Positions 1 to 8,600 of a stretch of 11,571 nt of DNA are shown one piece after another. Under the pieces are notes generated by a model. It was not told where the DNA came from. It worked only from the letters and a program-made list of their open reading frames with translations, and ran no database searches. The DNA is from Bacteroidales bacterium (GTDB lineage Bacteria; Bacteroidota; Bacteroidia; Bacteroidales; UBA12077): contig JAUVUS010000030.1 of NCBI GenBank assembly GCA_030600865.1, positions 1-11,571 on the forward strand, in the 5' to 3' direction. Position 1 is the first letter of the stretch. Every line of letters begins with the position of its first letter. The translations under genes were made by a program, and so were the position numbers.

Positions 1-1068
1 CGGTTAATTAAACGATTTACACCTAATGTTACAATAATTTACGATGGTGCTGCAGGCGGAATAAAACCATCGCTTCCGGGTATTGATTTGGTGTTAGAGC
101 AGGGATTAAATGTGCGGGTTCTTTTATTACCCGAAGGTGAAGATCCTGATTCTTTTGCAAAAAGTAAAAGTTCCGGTGAGTTAATAGAGTTTATTGAACA
201 AAACGAAGAAGATTTTATAACCTTTAAAACACGCTTACTGTTTAATGAAGCTAAAAACGACCCTGTAAAAAAAGCAAATTTAATTTCTGATATTGTAAGA
301 TCTATTGCAGTAATTCCGGAAATAATTATTAGAACAGTTTATATTAAAGAATGTAGTAATATTCTAGAGATTGACGAAAAAGTTCTTTATGGTGAGATAA
401 ATAAAATACGCAGGAAAATTTTTGAGAAAGAATATAAAAGAACGATATCTCCTAATGAAAATTTTAAAACAGCTTCTCCTTCAGTACCATCATTTGTTGA
501 TGATGTGTATTCAGAGGCTCAGGAAAAAGAGATTATCCGTTTATTATTGCATTACGCTGATAAAACTTTATATACTTATCAGGAAGATAAATACGATGAA
601 CCTCGCAGTGTTACGGTTGCAGAATACACCATTAGTGAAATATTGAATGACGACCTTGAATTCAAAAATTTAATTTATAAGCAAATCTTTCAGGAATATC
701 TTGATGTAGTGAATACCGAAAAGACTTTGGAAAGTAAGCATTTTATATATCATGTGGATCCGCAAATTAGCAAATTGGCTGCCGATTTACTGAGTTCGTC
801 TTATACATTAAGTAAAATTTTCGAGAAGGGTGGTTTGCATATTGAGACTGAGGAAATGAAATTAAAACGAATTATTCCTGAAACAATAATAGCTTACAAA
901 CGAAAGATATTAGAAATGGCTATTGAAGAAGTGAATGGGAAATTAAAATTGGCACAGGAAAGTGATGCTTCTTTAGATGAAATCTTTCAGATACAATCAG
1001 AATCTAAAAAAATAAATACTATTCTAAATACTATTTCGAGAGAAAGGGGCTGGGTAAAGTTTAAATAA
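1..1068 (+). CDS. dnaG: DNA primase DnaG, C-terminal part (5' end outside window)
   Basis: This is the last 355 residues of the replicative primase, which makes RNA primers at the fork and binds DnaB helicase through its C-terminal domain. The frame is open from base 1, so the zinc-binding domain and most of the RNA polymerase core lie upstream. Residues 1-50 are the end of the Toprim fold: a YDG motif at residues 14-16 and the family-typical LLLPEGEDPDSFAK stretch at about residues 41-54. The following helical region (IVRSIAVIPE, VYIKECS) matches Bacteroidales DnaG from memory. Residues from about 150 onward form the DnaB-binding helical region, ending GWVKFK. Odd point: the usual DGD-A-A-G of the Toprim metal site reads DG-A-A-G-G here, so the second aspartate is absent, and KPSLPG replaces the usual KASLRG. 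A hairpin terminator follows the stop immediately. Family assignment is firm; whether the metal-site change is real is not known. Confidence 0.95.
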   Translation, partial: RLIKRFTPNVTIIYDGAAGGIKPSLPGIDLVLEQGLNVRVLLLPEGEDPDSFAKSKSSGELIEFIEQNEEDFITFKTRLLFNEAKNDPVKKANLISDIVRSIAVIPEIIIRTVYIKECSNILEIDEKVLYGEINKIRRKIFEKEYKRTISPNENFKTASPSVPSFVDDVYSEAQEKEIIRLLLHYADKTLYTYQEDKYDEPRSVTVAEYTISEILNDDLEFKNLIYKQIFQEYLDVVNTEKTLESKHFIYHVDPQISKLAADLLSSSYTLSKIFEKGGLHIETEEMKLKRIIPETIIAYKRKILEMAIEEVNGKLKLAQESDASLDEIFQIQSESKKINTILNTISRERGWVKFK

Positions 1069-1098
1069 AAAATCCGGTTAAAAACTTAACCGGATTTT
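1069..1098 (+). terminator. Hairpin terminator of dnaG
   Basis: A perfect 13-base inverted repeat (arms 1069-1081 and 1086-1098, core ATCCGGTTAA/TTAACCGGAT) with a 4-base loop begins directly after the dnaG stop codon. The 3' arm ends in TTTT and the 5' arm starts in AAAA, so it can act in both directions, although the T-run is short. Confidence 0.8.
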
Positions 1099-1202
1099 AT
1101 GAAAACTAAATTATACCAATCAACTTACTATATCTGAGCTATTATCTCCATTTAAATTAGAATATATACAAGTTTACGCTTATTAAAGTGTTGATTGAAA
1201 AA

Positions 1203-1294
1203 CTTGCTATTAGTAGGTCAGGTAGAAGAATCTATTTTTCGGATTTGCTATTTAGGAAAGTAAATTTATGAAGAAACCTGAACCTACCAGCAAG
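1203..1294 (-). repeat. Imperfect long inverted repeat in convergent gap; possible terminator of the kinase operon
   Basis: Arms at 1203-1223 and 1276-1294 pair as CTTGCT, GTAGG and TCAGGT blocks interrupted by two small bulges (about 17 pairs), around a 52-base AT-rich loop. On the minus strand the hairpin is followed by TTTTT (1202-1198), so it may end the kinase transcript, whose stop lies about 90 bases upstream. A second, separate pair, CAATCAAC at 1117-1124 and GTTGATTG at 1190-1197, lies just beyond. No ORF or tRNA is seen in 1099-1384. The long loop is unusual for an intrinsic terminator; a decayed mobile-element end or structured RNA is equally possible. Confidence 0.4.
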
Positions 1295-1384
1295 CAAAGT
1301 AATGTTAAGTTATTATTAATACTTAATTTAAGAGAGAAAATTGTTTAGCGGAAGTTAATTAATGTTAAAAGGTTTAAAGAAGTA

Positions 1385-4300
1385 TTAAACAGAATGTTTT
1401 TTAAGGGAGAATTGTATTGTAGTGCCTTCGTTAGGTTTGCTGCTAATGTTAATTTTACCACCATTTTTTTCAACAAATTCTTTACAAAGAATAAGTCCCA
1501 AACCAGAACCTTTTTCGTTAGAAAGCCCCGGAGTGGAGTAATGTGTATCAATTCTAAAAAGTTTTTTCTGATCTTCTTCACTAATTCCTATTCCGGAATC
1601 TTTAACTGAATATTTCACAAATTCTTCACTGACGATACAGGAAATTTCAATTTCACCATTTTCGGGAGTAAATTTAACCGCATTCGAAAGTAAATTTCGA
1701 ATAACGGTTTTTATCATATTTTCATCTGCAAATGCAATGGTATTTTTTTCAACATTTAATTTTAACCGAATATTTTTCGAATCAACTTTTCGCGTAATAA
1801 GTTCTATGTTTTCAGCTGTTAATGAATAAAGATCAATTAGTTTCGGAGAAAACCTTATTTCCCCCATCTGAGTTGATGACCAATCGAGTAAATTCTCAAG
1901 TAAATTGAATGTAGTTTGCGAAAGCTTATTTAGTTCTCCAATAAAACCTTTGGTTTGCTCTTTATTATATTCATCAAAATCATTAAATATTAAATTAGTT
2001 GAACCGGCCAAAGTACTTATAGGATTTCGAAGGTCGTGAGCAATAATTCGGAAGAATTTGTTTTTAGTGGCATTACTTAATGCAAGCTTATCTCTTTGTT
2101 CTTCGATTTCCAGATTTTGTTTTTCCAGTTTTTTGTTTTTAGCACTAATCCACTGGTTTGCTTCTTTAAGGTGTTCGGCTTGAACAAGAATTTCTTCTTT
2201 TTGCATTAATATTTCCTGTGTGCGCTCTATTACAATTTTTTCTAACTTATCTTTTTCCTTAATTAAACGATAAGTATACAAACGCACAATAAAAATAATA
2301 AATATAATTCCCAGAAGAATGTACCCGAGAATGGCAGCGAAGCTTCTATACCATGGTGGAAGTATTTTAAATTTAAACTCAGAAACAGGGCTTTCCAATG
2401 TATATAAATTCCTGGATTTAACCTTAAAAGTATAATCTCCTTTTCTTAAGTTAGTATATTCTTTTTTTGTTTCAGTGTTCCAGGGTGACCAGGTTTTATC
2501 GTATCCTTCTAAAAAGTAACTGTATTCATTTTTTGATTCAACTTCATAAAATGGTAACGAATAATTAAATGTTAAAGAATTGTTTTTAAAATCGAGGATA
2601 GTACCAATATTTATTTTAGAATCAGGGTTAATTATTAAACCGGCAGAGCTGGAATCAAGATCATTTTCTATTTTTTTATAATTTGTCCCGTTGTAAATTA
2701 AAGAATCACCTGAAAGAACATTTCTGATCAACACCGGGTAGATGTTAAAATAATCTTTTTGATTTGTTACATAATATCTAAATGTTCCGTCGGTAGTGCT
2801 AAACCAAATCATTGAATCAGCCGTTTGGGTTGTAATGTAATAACGCGAAACGGTATTTTCTAAAACCCGATACCAGGATAAACTATCATACGGGAGGCCT
2901 TCCTCAACACTATCCATTGTTGCCGAATAAGGACGATTATTAATAATAAAACTATCTTCAGTATTGTTAAAAACAAAATAATCGTTAGCACTTAAATAGA
3001 ATAGTTCTTTGTTGATTTTTGCAAACTGAACTGATTGTACCGATGGTAATCCATCAAGAGTGTTGTACAAATTAACAATATTGTGTTCTTGGTTAAGAAG
3101 AGGTTTTTTAATTCTGTAAACTCCCTTATAACTCGCACTTGCCCAAATGTTCCCTAAAGAATCTTCATTTATATCACGTATTTGATTATTAATATCAAAC
3201 TTCATTCCTTGATCAGTCCATTTTCCGTTAGAGTAACTCATTAGGGCTATGCCATTAGCTAATCCAAGAAATATTTTGGAAGGATCTTTTTTATACTGAT
3301 AAATTTTAAAAATTGCTTTGTAATCAGATATCTTTATTGATTTACCACCATTAATCTGAAAAAGGCCTGTGCTTGTAGCAACAAGAAGTAACATTTTATC
3401 TGAAGAAGGAGAGAAAAGCGCCTTTCGGTCATTTAATAATTCTTCGGTAGTTTTATAATTTGAATCAGGTAAAATAAAATATAAAAATCCCCAGGCTTGC
3501 TCAAATTTCCCTTTTACAGGTGTAAAATTATTGATGGAATAATTAATATCATCCTTTTCCCTTGTAGTATAATATACTCCTGAAACTGTAGATATATATA
3601 AATTATTGTTTAAACTGGCCACATCGGAAATGATTCCATTTATTCCTTTATCATCATTCCAATATCTAAAAGGAGATAAAATATCAACCCGGCAAATACC
3701 ATTTGCAAGAGCCATCCATAAAGCCTGATCCTGTTGATAATAAAGGCGGTGAGCAGAACTTATAATACCAGTCGATTCATGGTTAATTACATCAACAACA
3801 TCCCAGTTAGTATTAACAAGCAATACTCCTCCTGTTATTGTGCTCATTGCAAATAAATTATCAGAGATTTTAATTCCATGATAAAATGTGTTTTTGATAA
3901 AATAATTATTCAGATTTAAAGCATTAGTTGAAATATCCGAAAACGGTATTATTTGCACATCTTCACCTGAAACCTCATATAAAAACAAACCTTTTGTCCG
4001 AGTACATATAAGTAATTTATCGTTAAGAGGAAGTATAGAATGAATTCTTTTATCGGCAAAAAATTCTCCTTTTTGAATAAGAACCAATGAATCGTTTTTA
4101 AACTTTAATAAACCGTTGCCTATTTCCTGTACATATAAGTTTTTGTCAACTTTATGACTTAGATAGTATCGTTCTTTGTTTCTTTCCCAGCAATCAATTT
4201 TTTGATTTTTGTAACGAAATAAATAATTGTCGGTTAAAAAGAAAACGTCTTTATCAAAACAATGAATATCCCAGACATCGCCAAAGTTGGAATAATTTGA

Positions 4301-4672
4301 ATCAATTAAATGAGAGAGAGAGTTATATGTTAATGTGCCGTTTTTGTCAGGCAATAAGTGTCCAAATTCTTCGTAAGCTCCCACATAAAGATTATTATTA
4401 TCGTCAATAGCAATGGTGCGTACATTTGAATTGTTAGGAACGTAAATTTTTCTCCATTCATTTCCGTCATATTCTAAAACACAATTCGAATTCCCAAAAT
4501 ATAAAACACCTCTGTTATCCTGAACAATTGACCAGTTTTGAGATGGAGCGCTGTAGTCTTTTGGAGAATAATATTTAGATACTAACAGACCTCTTTCCTG
4601 AGCAATTGACACAAAAGAATGTATTAACAGGAATAAAAAAAACAAAACGATATGTCTGCTATTATATTTCAG
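1385..4672 (-). CDS. Membrane sensor histidine kinase with periplasmic propeller and Y_Y_Y domain
   Basis: This is a sensor kinase of 1095 residues when started at CTG 4672. Order: signal peptide/anchor (about 1-25, hydrophobic VLFFLFLLIHSFVSIAQ); a long periplasmic part with two-component-regulator propeller-type repeats (about 28-690, e.g. WSIVQDNRGVLYFGN); Y_Y_Y domain (about 695-771, YSYFLEGYDKTWSPW and GDYTFKVKSRN); one membrane helix (about 777-797); coiled coil (about 805-870); HisKA with H879 in AHDLRNP; HATPase with N box (N997 in NLLSNAVKF), G1 DSGIGI (about 1025) and G2 GSGLGL (about 1055). There is no receiver and no AraC output domain, so it is not a one-protein HTCS regulator; it should phosphorylate the upstream LytTR regulator. 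Start: no ATG exists in frame between 4711 and the hydrophobic core. TTG at 4645 would cut off the basic n-region (KYNSRH), whereas CTG 4672, two bases after the regulator stop, gives a normal signal peptide. Ligand unknown. Confidence 0.9.
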   Translation of the reverse strand: MKYNSRHIVLFFLFLLIHSFVSIAQERGLLVSKYYSPKDYSAPSQNWSIVQDNRGVLYFGNSNCVLEYDGNEWRKIYVPNNSNVRTIAIDDNNNLYVGAYEEFGHLLPDKNGTLTYNSLSHLIDSNYSNFGDVWDIHCFDKDVFFLTDNYLFRYKNQKIDCWERNKERYYLSHKVDKNLYVQEIGNGLLKFKNDSLVLIQKGEFFADKRIHSILPLNDKLLICTRTKGLFLYEVSGEDVQIIPFSDISTNALNLNNYFIKNTFYHGIKISDNLFAMSTITGGVLLVNTNWDVVDVINHESTGIISSAHRLYYQQDQALWMALANGICRVDILSPFRYWNDDKGINGIISDVASLNNNLYISTVSGVYYTTREKDDINYSINNFTPVKGKFEQAWGFLYFILPDSNYKTTEELLNDRKALFSPSSDKMLLLVATSTGLFQINGGKSIKISDYKAIFKIYQYKKDPSKIFLGLANGIALMSYSNGKWTDQGMKFDINNQIRDINEDSLGNIWASASYKGVYRIKKPLLNQEHNIVNLYNTLDGLPSVQSVQFAKINKELFYLSANDYFVFNNTEDSFIINNRPYSATMDSVEEGLPYDSLSWYRVLENTVSRYYITTQTADSMIWFSTTDGTFRYYVTNQKDYFNIYPVLIRNVLSGDSLIYNGTNYKKIENDLDSSSAGLIINPDSKINIGTILDFKNNSLTFNYSLPFYEVESKNEYSYFLEGYDKTWSPWNTETKKEYTNLRKGDYTFKVKSRNLYTLESPVSEFKFKILPPWYRSFAAILGYILLGIIFIIFIVRLYTYRLIKEKDKLEKIVIERTQEILMQKEEILVQAEHLKEANQWISAKNKKLEKQNLEIEEQRDKLALSNATKNKFFRIIAHDLRNPISTLAGSTNLIFNDFDEYNKEQTKGFIGELNKLSQTTFNLLENLLDWSSTQMGEIRFSPKLIDLYSLTAENIELITRKVDSKNIRLKLNVEKNTIAFADENMIKTVIRNLLSNAVKFTPENGEIEISCIVSEEFVKYSVKDSGIGISEEDQKKLFRIDTHYSTPGLSNEKGSGLGLILCKEFVEKNGGKINISSKPNEGTTIQFSLKKHSV

Positions 4673-4674
4673 TA

Positions 4675-5391
4675 TTAATTGTTTTTTATATTGTTTAAAT
4701 TTCCTAATGCCTCAATTACGGTTTCTTTATATTTTCTACCTATTGGTAATTCGGTATCACCTATATCAATACCTGATAAACTGTAAGCATCAATTTTGTC
4801 AGTAGCCACAATAAAAGATCTGTGAATTCGTAAAAACTTACTGTTATTTAATGATGACTCAAAGTAGCTCAATTGTTGTTTGGTTATAACCGTTTTACAT
4901 AATGTTACAACTTTTACATAATCCTTTATGCTTTCAAAGTAAAGTATGTTTTTAAAATATACTTTAACCATTTTTTTATTTTCTTTAAGATAAAGGAACT
5001 CATTTGATTCTGGTTTCTCTGTTTTCTTTTCCCGATTTACATTTTCGTAAACACGATTTACTGCCTTAAATAATCGTTCAAAAGTAATCGGTTTTAAAAT
5101 GTAATCCACAACATTTAAATCAAAGCCTTCAATGGCATAATTTTTATTTGCCGTTGTAAATATAACGGAAGGTGGTGATGATAAACTTTTAAGAAAATCA
5201 ATGCCGGTTATATTAGGCATCTCAATATCCAGAAAAAGCAGATCGACAACATTTTCTTTAAGAAATTCATAAACAGGAATAGCATTATCGAATTTCCCGA
5301 CAATTTCGATATACGGTATTTTTTTTAAATAACCTTCAATAATAGTTATAGCTAATGGTTCATCATCTACTATAACGCATTGTAACTTCAT
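4675..5391 (-). CDS. LytTR-family response regulator
   Basis: A 238-residue two-component response regulator. The N-terminal receiver (residues 1-120) has the acidic pair D9/D10 (VDDEP), phosphoacceptor D55 (LFLDIEMP), switch threonine T80 (VIFTTA) and lysine K100 (ILKP). A charged linker (about 121-130, KKTEKPESN) leads to a LytTR DNA-binding domain (about 131-235) with the typical FLRIHRSFIV and IGRKYKE motifs. LytTR domains bind DNA through a ten-stranded beta fold, usually at direct repeats. It is transcribed first in an operon with the sensor kinase, whose proposed CTG start follows the TAA stop after two bases. The gene diverges from the secreted peptidase gene across 218 bases, so it is a natural candidate to control that gene or itself; this is inference. 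An ATTTC-CC-GAAAT inverted repeat lies 28-39 bases upstream of its start. Confidence 0.95.
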   Translation of the reverse strand: MKLQCVIVDDEPLAITIIEGYLKKIPYIEIVGKFDNAIPVYEFLKENVVDLLFLDIEMPNITGIDFLKSLSSPPSVIFTTANKNYAIEGFDLNVVDYILKPITFERLFKAVNRVYENVNREKKTEKPESNEFLYLKENKKMVKVYFKNILYFESIKDYVKVVTLCKTVITKQQLSYFESSLNNSKFLRIHRSFIVATDKIDAYSLSGIDIGDTELPIGRKYKETVIEALGNLNNIKNN

Positions 5392-5609
5392 AAATATTTT
5401 TAAATTAGATGGTTAGATATTTCCCGAAATTTAATTAGCAGCAATTTAAAAATAATTTTTAAAAAACTATAAAATAGATTAATAAAAATGAAGATATATG
5501 AGCAAATTACTTTTCATGGGTAGAAGCCTGCTGTTTATCGATGTGTGAAAAATTATTTAAATAATAATAATACTTTAAGCCAAATTAACTAACCTAAAAA
5601 AATTTTACT
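5392..5609. promoter_or_regulatory. Divergent intergenic region between LytTR regulator and secreted peptidase
   Basis: These 218 AT-rich bases must hold the promoters of both divergent genes. Visible structure: an ATTTCCCGAAAT inverted repeat at 5419-5430 near the regulator start, a long A/T-rich tract (about 5440-5490), the 59-base element described separately (5499-5557), and a leader block AATACTTTAA...TAACCTA (5569-5596) that recurs downstream of the peptidase. No clear TTG/TAnnTTTG Bacteroidota promoter pair could be placed with confidence. Confidence 0.6.
5499..5557 (+). promoter_or_regulatory. Conserved 59-base element, copy A (upstream of peptidase)
   Basis: Bases 5499-5557 align without gaps to 8937-8995 with 42 of 59 identities; 12 of the 17 differences are transitions. 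Shared blocks are TGAGCAAATT, CTTT, GGGT, GAA, GTTT-R-TCGAT and AAAAAT at identical spacing. In this copy the core reads GTTTATCGATG (5533-5543) and the element ends 52 bases before the peptidase ATG. The position suits a promoter or operator of the peptidase gene, and the neighbouring LytTR regulator is a plausible binder. I do not recognise it as a named motif or riboswitch. Confidence 0.55.
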
Positions 5610-8600
5610 ATGAAAAAATTTATTCTTTTAACATTTATTTTTTCTATTACCTTAATATTTACGGTATTCGGGCAAAAGGGTTACATAAATCCTGCTGCAA
5701 AGTACTGTGAGATGTTAGGATACAGATACGAAGTTACCTCAGTAAAAGGTAGTGGTGAAGTAGGTATTGTTCATTTGCCTGACGGACAAATGGTAAATGC
5801 ATGGGATTTCTTTAAAGGTAAAGTTGCTCCCGAATATTCTTATGCTGCAAAGTTAGGTTTCGATGTAGAAACTGAAGTTGTAAAAGAAAACGGATATACT
5901 GTTGAAAGAGCAGTATGTGTTCGTGTGAACAAAGGAGTTGAGGAAAGAATTCCGTTATTAGAATTAATGGAATTAAATGGAGAACCTCTCAATGCAGAAA
6001 TAGAAAGAACAGTTCCAACTATTCAGGAAATTGCAAAAATTGACCCAAATTTTACTTCAGTAAAAAGTCTTCCAACAGATTTCGACTGGAGAAATTATAA
6101 CGGTCATTCATATATTGGAGATCCTCGTGATCAAGGTAGTTGTGGCTCTTGTTATGCATTTGGAGCAACTGCATGTGCAGAGGGAACTTATAACTTTGCT
6201 ACTGGCAGCTATGACAGTAATACTTCTGATTTTTCTGAAGGCTGGATAGCTTTTTGTTTAAGTGATATATCTCCTTATAGCAGCCATTTTGATGGTTGTA
6301 ATGGAGCAGATTATGATTATTATGAATTACAGGCATTAGTTGATATTGGACATATTGATGAATCTTATTTCCCTTATTCTGATGCTAATAATCAGTCATG
6401 CCCTTCAACAACAGAAAGTGCTCCAAAAATTCAGTTCGAAGGATGGTACAGAGTACCTTGTGCTGATATTGATGCAATTAAAACTGCTATAATGACTTAC
6501 GGAGTTGTTGATGCTGCAGTTTATGTTACAACAGCTTTTTCTAATTATTCAGGCGGTGTTTTTACCGACAGCTATACAACTTGTAATACCAATCCTTGTT
6601 ATAATGCTACTACAAACCATGCGATTGCATTAATTGGCTGGGGTGTTGATGCAACAGAAGGAGAATACTGGATTTTAAGAAACTCATGGGGCAGCTCATG
6701 GGGAGAAGGTGGTTATATGAAGTTATCTGTTAATGCTTCACATGTTGACTGTTCAGTTTGTTATATGGTTTATACTGATGACGGATCAGTTGCTCCAACT
6801 GTAACTTCTAATACTGTTACCGGAATTGGAGATAACATTGCTACTTGTGGTGGTAATGTTACAGATGATGGTGGAGCTGCTATTATCGCTAGTGGTATTG
6901 TTTATAGCAAAACATCCGGTGTTACTACATCTAATGGAACAGTTGTTGAAACATCACCTACTGTAACAAGTGGTTCTTATAGTTTAACTATGAATGGATT
7001 ATTATCTGGAACTACATATTATGTAAATTCTTTTGCTACAAATGCAAAAGGAGCTGGTTATGGAACAGAAAGAAGCTTTACAACAACTGGCGAAGCTCAA
7101 ATCGAATATTGTTCATCGCAAGGTGCTAATTATTCATATGAGTGGATTGCTGGTGTAGTAGTTGGTGATTTTTCCAATAATTCTGGTGCTGCAGGTTATA
7201 CAGACTTTACCGGTATGACAGCTAATTTAACTGCAGGTGAAACTTACAATATTACATTAACTCCCGCTTTTAGTGGTTCTACATACAATGAATATTGGAA
7301 AATATGGATTGATTTAAATCATGATGGAGACTTTGATGATGCAGATGAGAATGTATTTGATCAGGGAGGAATGAGTAAAACAACTGTTACTGGTAGTATT
7401 ACAATTCCTGCAAGTGCAGCAGCTGTTACAACTCGCATGAGAGTTACAATGAAATATAATGCTGAACCAACAGCTTGTGAAGCATCATTTTCTTATGGAG
7501 AGGTAGAAGATTATACCGTTCAGATACTTGGAGGAGACACGGAAGCTCCAACTGCTCCATCAAGCTTAATTGCTTCAAATATTACAATGACAAGCGTTGA
7601 TCTTGACTGGAATGCCTCAACAGATAATGTTGGTGTTGCAGGATATGACGTATATCAAAATGGTTCTTTAATAACTAATACTACAAATACATATTATAAT
7701 GTTAGTGGATTAATTTCAGGAACTTCATATTCATATTATGTTATTGCTAAAGATGCTGTAGGAAACGAGTCTGATGCAAGTAATACTGTTAATATAACTA
7801 CAGATACCGATACTCAAGCTCCAACTTCTCCGGCAAATTTGGCATCTTCAAATATTACAGCGACATCTGTTGATTTAAGCTGGAATGCATCAACTGATAA
7901 TGTTGGTGTTACCGGGTATGACATTTATAAAGATGGTGCTTATTTAGCAAGTACATCTGGTACTTCATTTAATGTATCCGGTCTGACAAAGGCTACAACA
8001 TATACATTCTATGTAAAAGCAAAAGATGCTGCAGGTAATGTGTCTGCTGCAAGTGATTATTTAGATGTTACAACATTAGATGAAGTTGTTGTTGTTGAAT
8101 ATTGCGATCTTTATGCAACCAGTGCAAGGTTTGAGTGGATTGATGTATTTGGCTTAAATGATTTATACAATACTTCAGGAGCTAATGCTGGTTATGGCGA
8201 TTATACTAGTTTAACCGCAAATGTTTCTGCAGGAACAAGCTACACAGCTAGTTTAAGTGCCGGATTTAAGAGAAGAACATACACTGAATACTGGAATGTA
8301 TGGATCGACTTTAATATTGATGGTGAATTTACTAGTGATGAAATAGTTGTTCAGGGAACTGTTGCTGATGGTAATGTTTATACTGCAACAGTAGATATTC
8401 CTTCGACAGCAACTATTGGACAGACAAGATTGCGTGTTGCAATGTCTGATGCAGGTTACCCTGCTGCTTGTGGATCATTCAGATATGGCGAAGTAGAAGA
8501 TTATACTGTTAATATGACAGCTAAAGCTGCTCCAATAGCACGAATGGTATATGGAAAATTATTAGGAAATGATGAAGTAACTAATATTAAAGTTTATCCT

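Noticed and set aside
422..646. 74-codon ORF overlapping dnaG in another frame
   Set aside because: It lies wholly inside a conserved primase domain and has a low-complexity Leu/Tyr/Lys composition; it is a shadow frame.
1345..1609. Short ORFs over the kinase 3' end on both strands
   Set aside because: They overlap the conserved ATPase G2 region of the kinase and have no recognisable sequence of their own.
5499..5557. c-di-GMP (GEMM) or other known riboswitch upstream of the peptidase
   Set aside because: The GGGTAGAAGCCT stretch first suggested one, but the GEMM tetraloop/receptor layout is missing and the second copy does not keep the GGG/CCT pairing.
5499..5557. Classical LytTR direct-repeat site (WMMGTTNRK type) in the 59-base element
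   Set aside because: Only partial matches to single half-sites are present and no properly spaced pair is conserved in both copies; binding by the adjacent regulator stays an inference.
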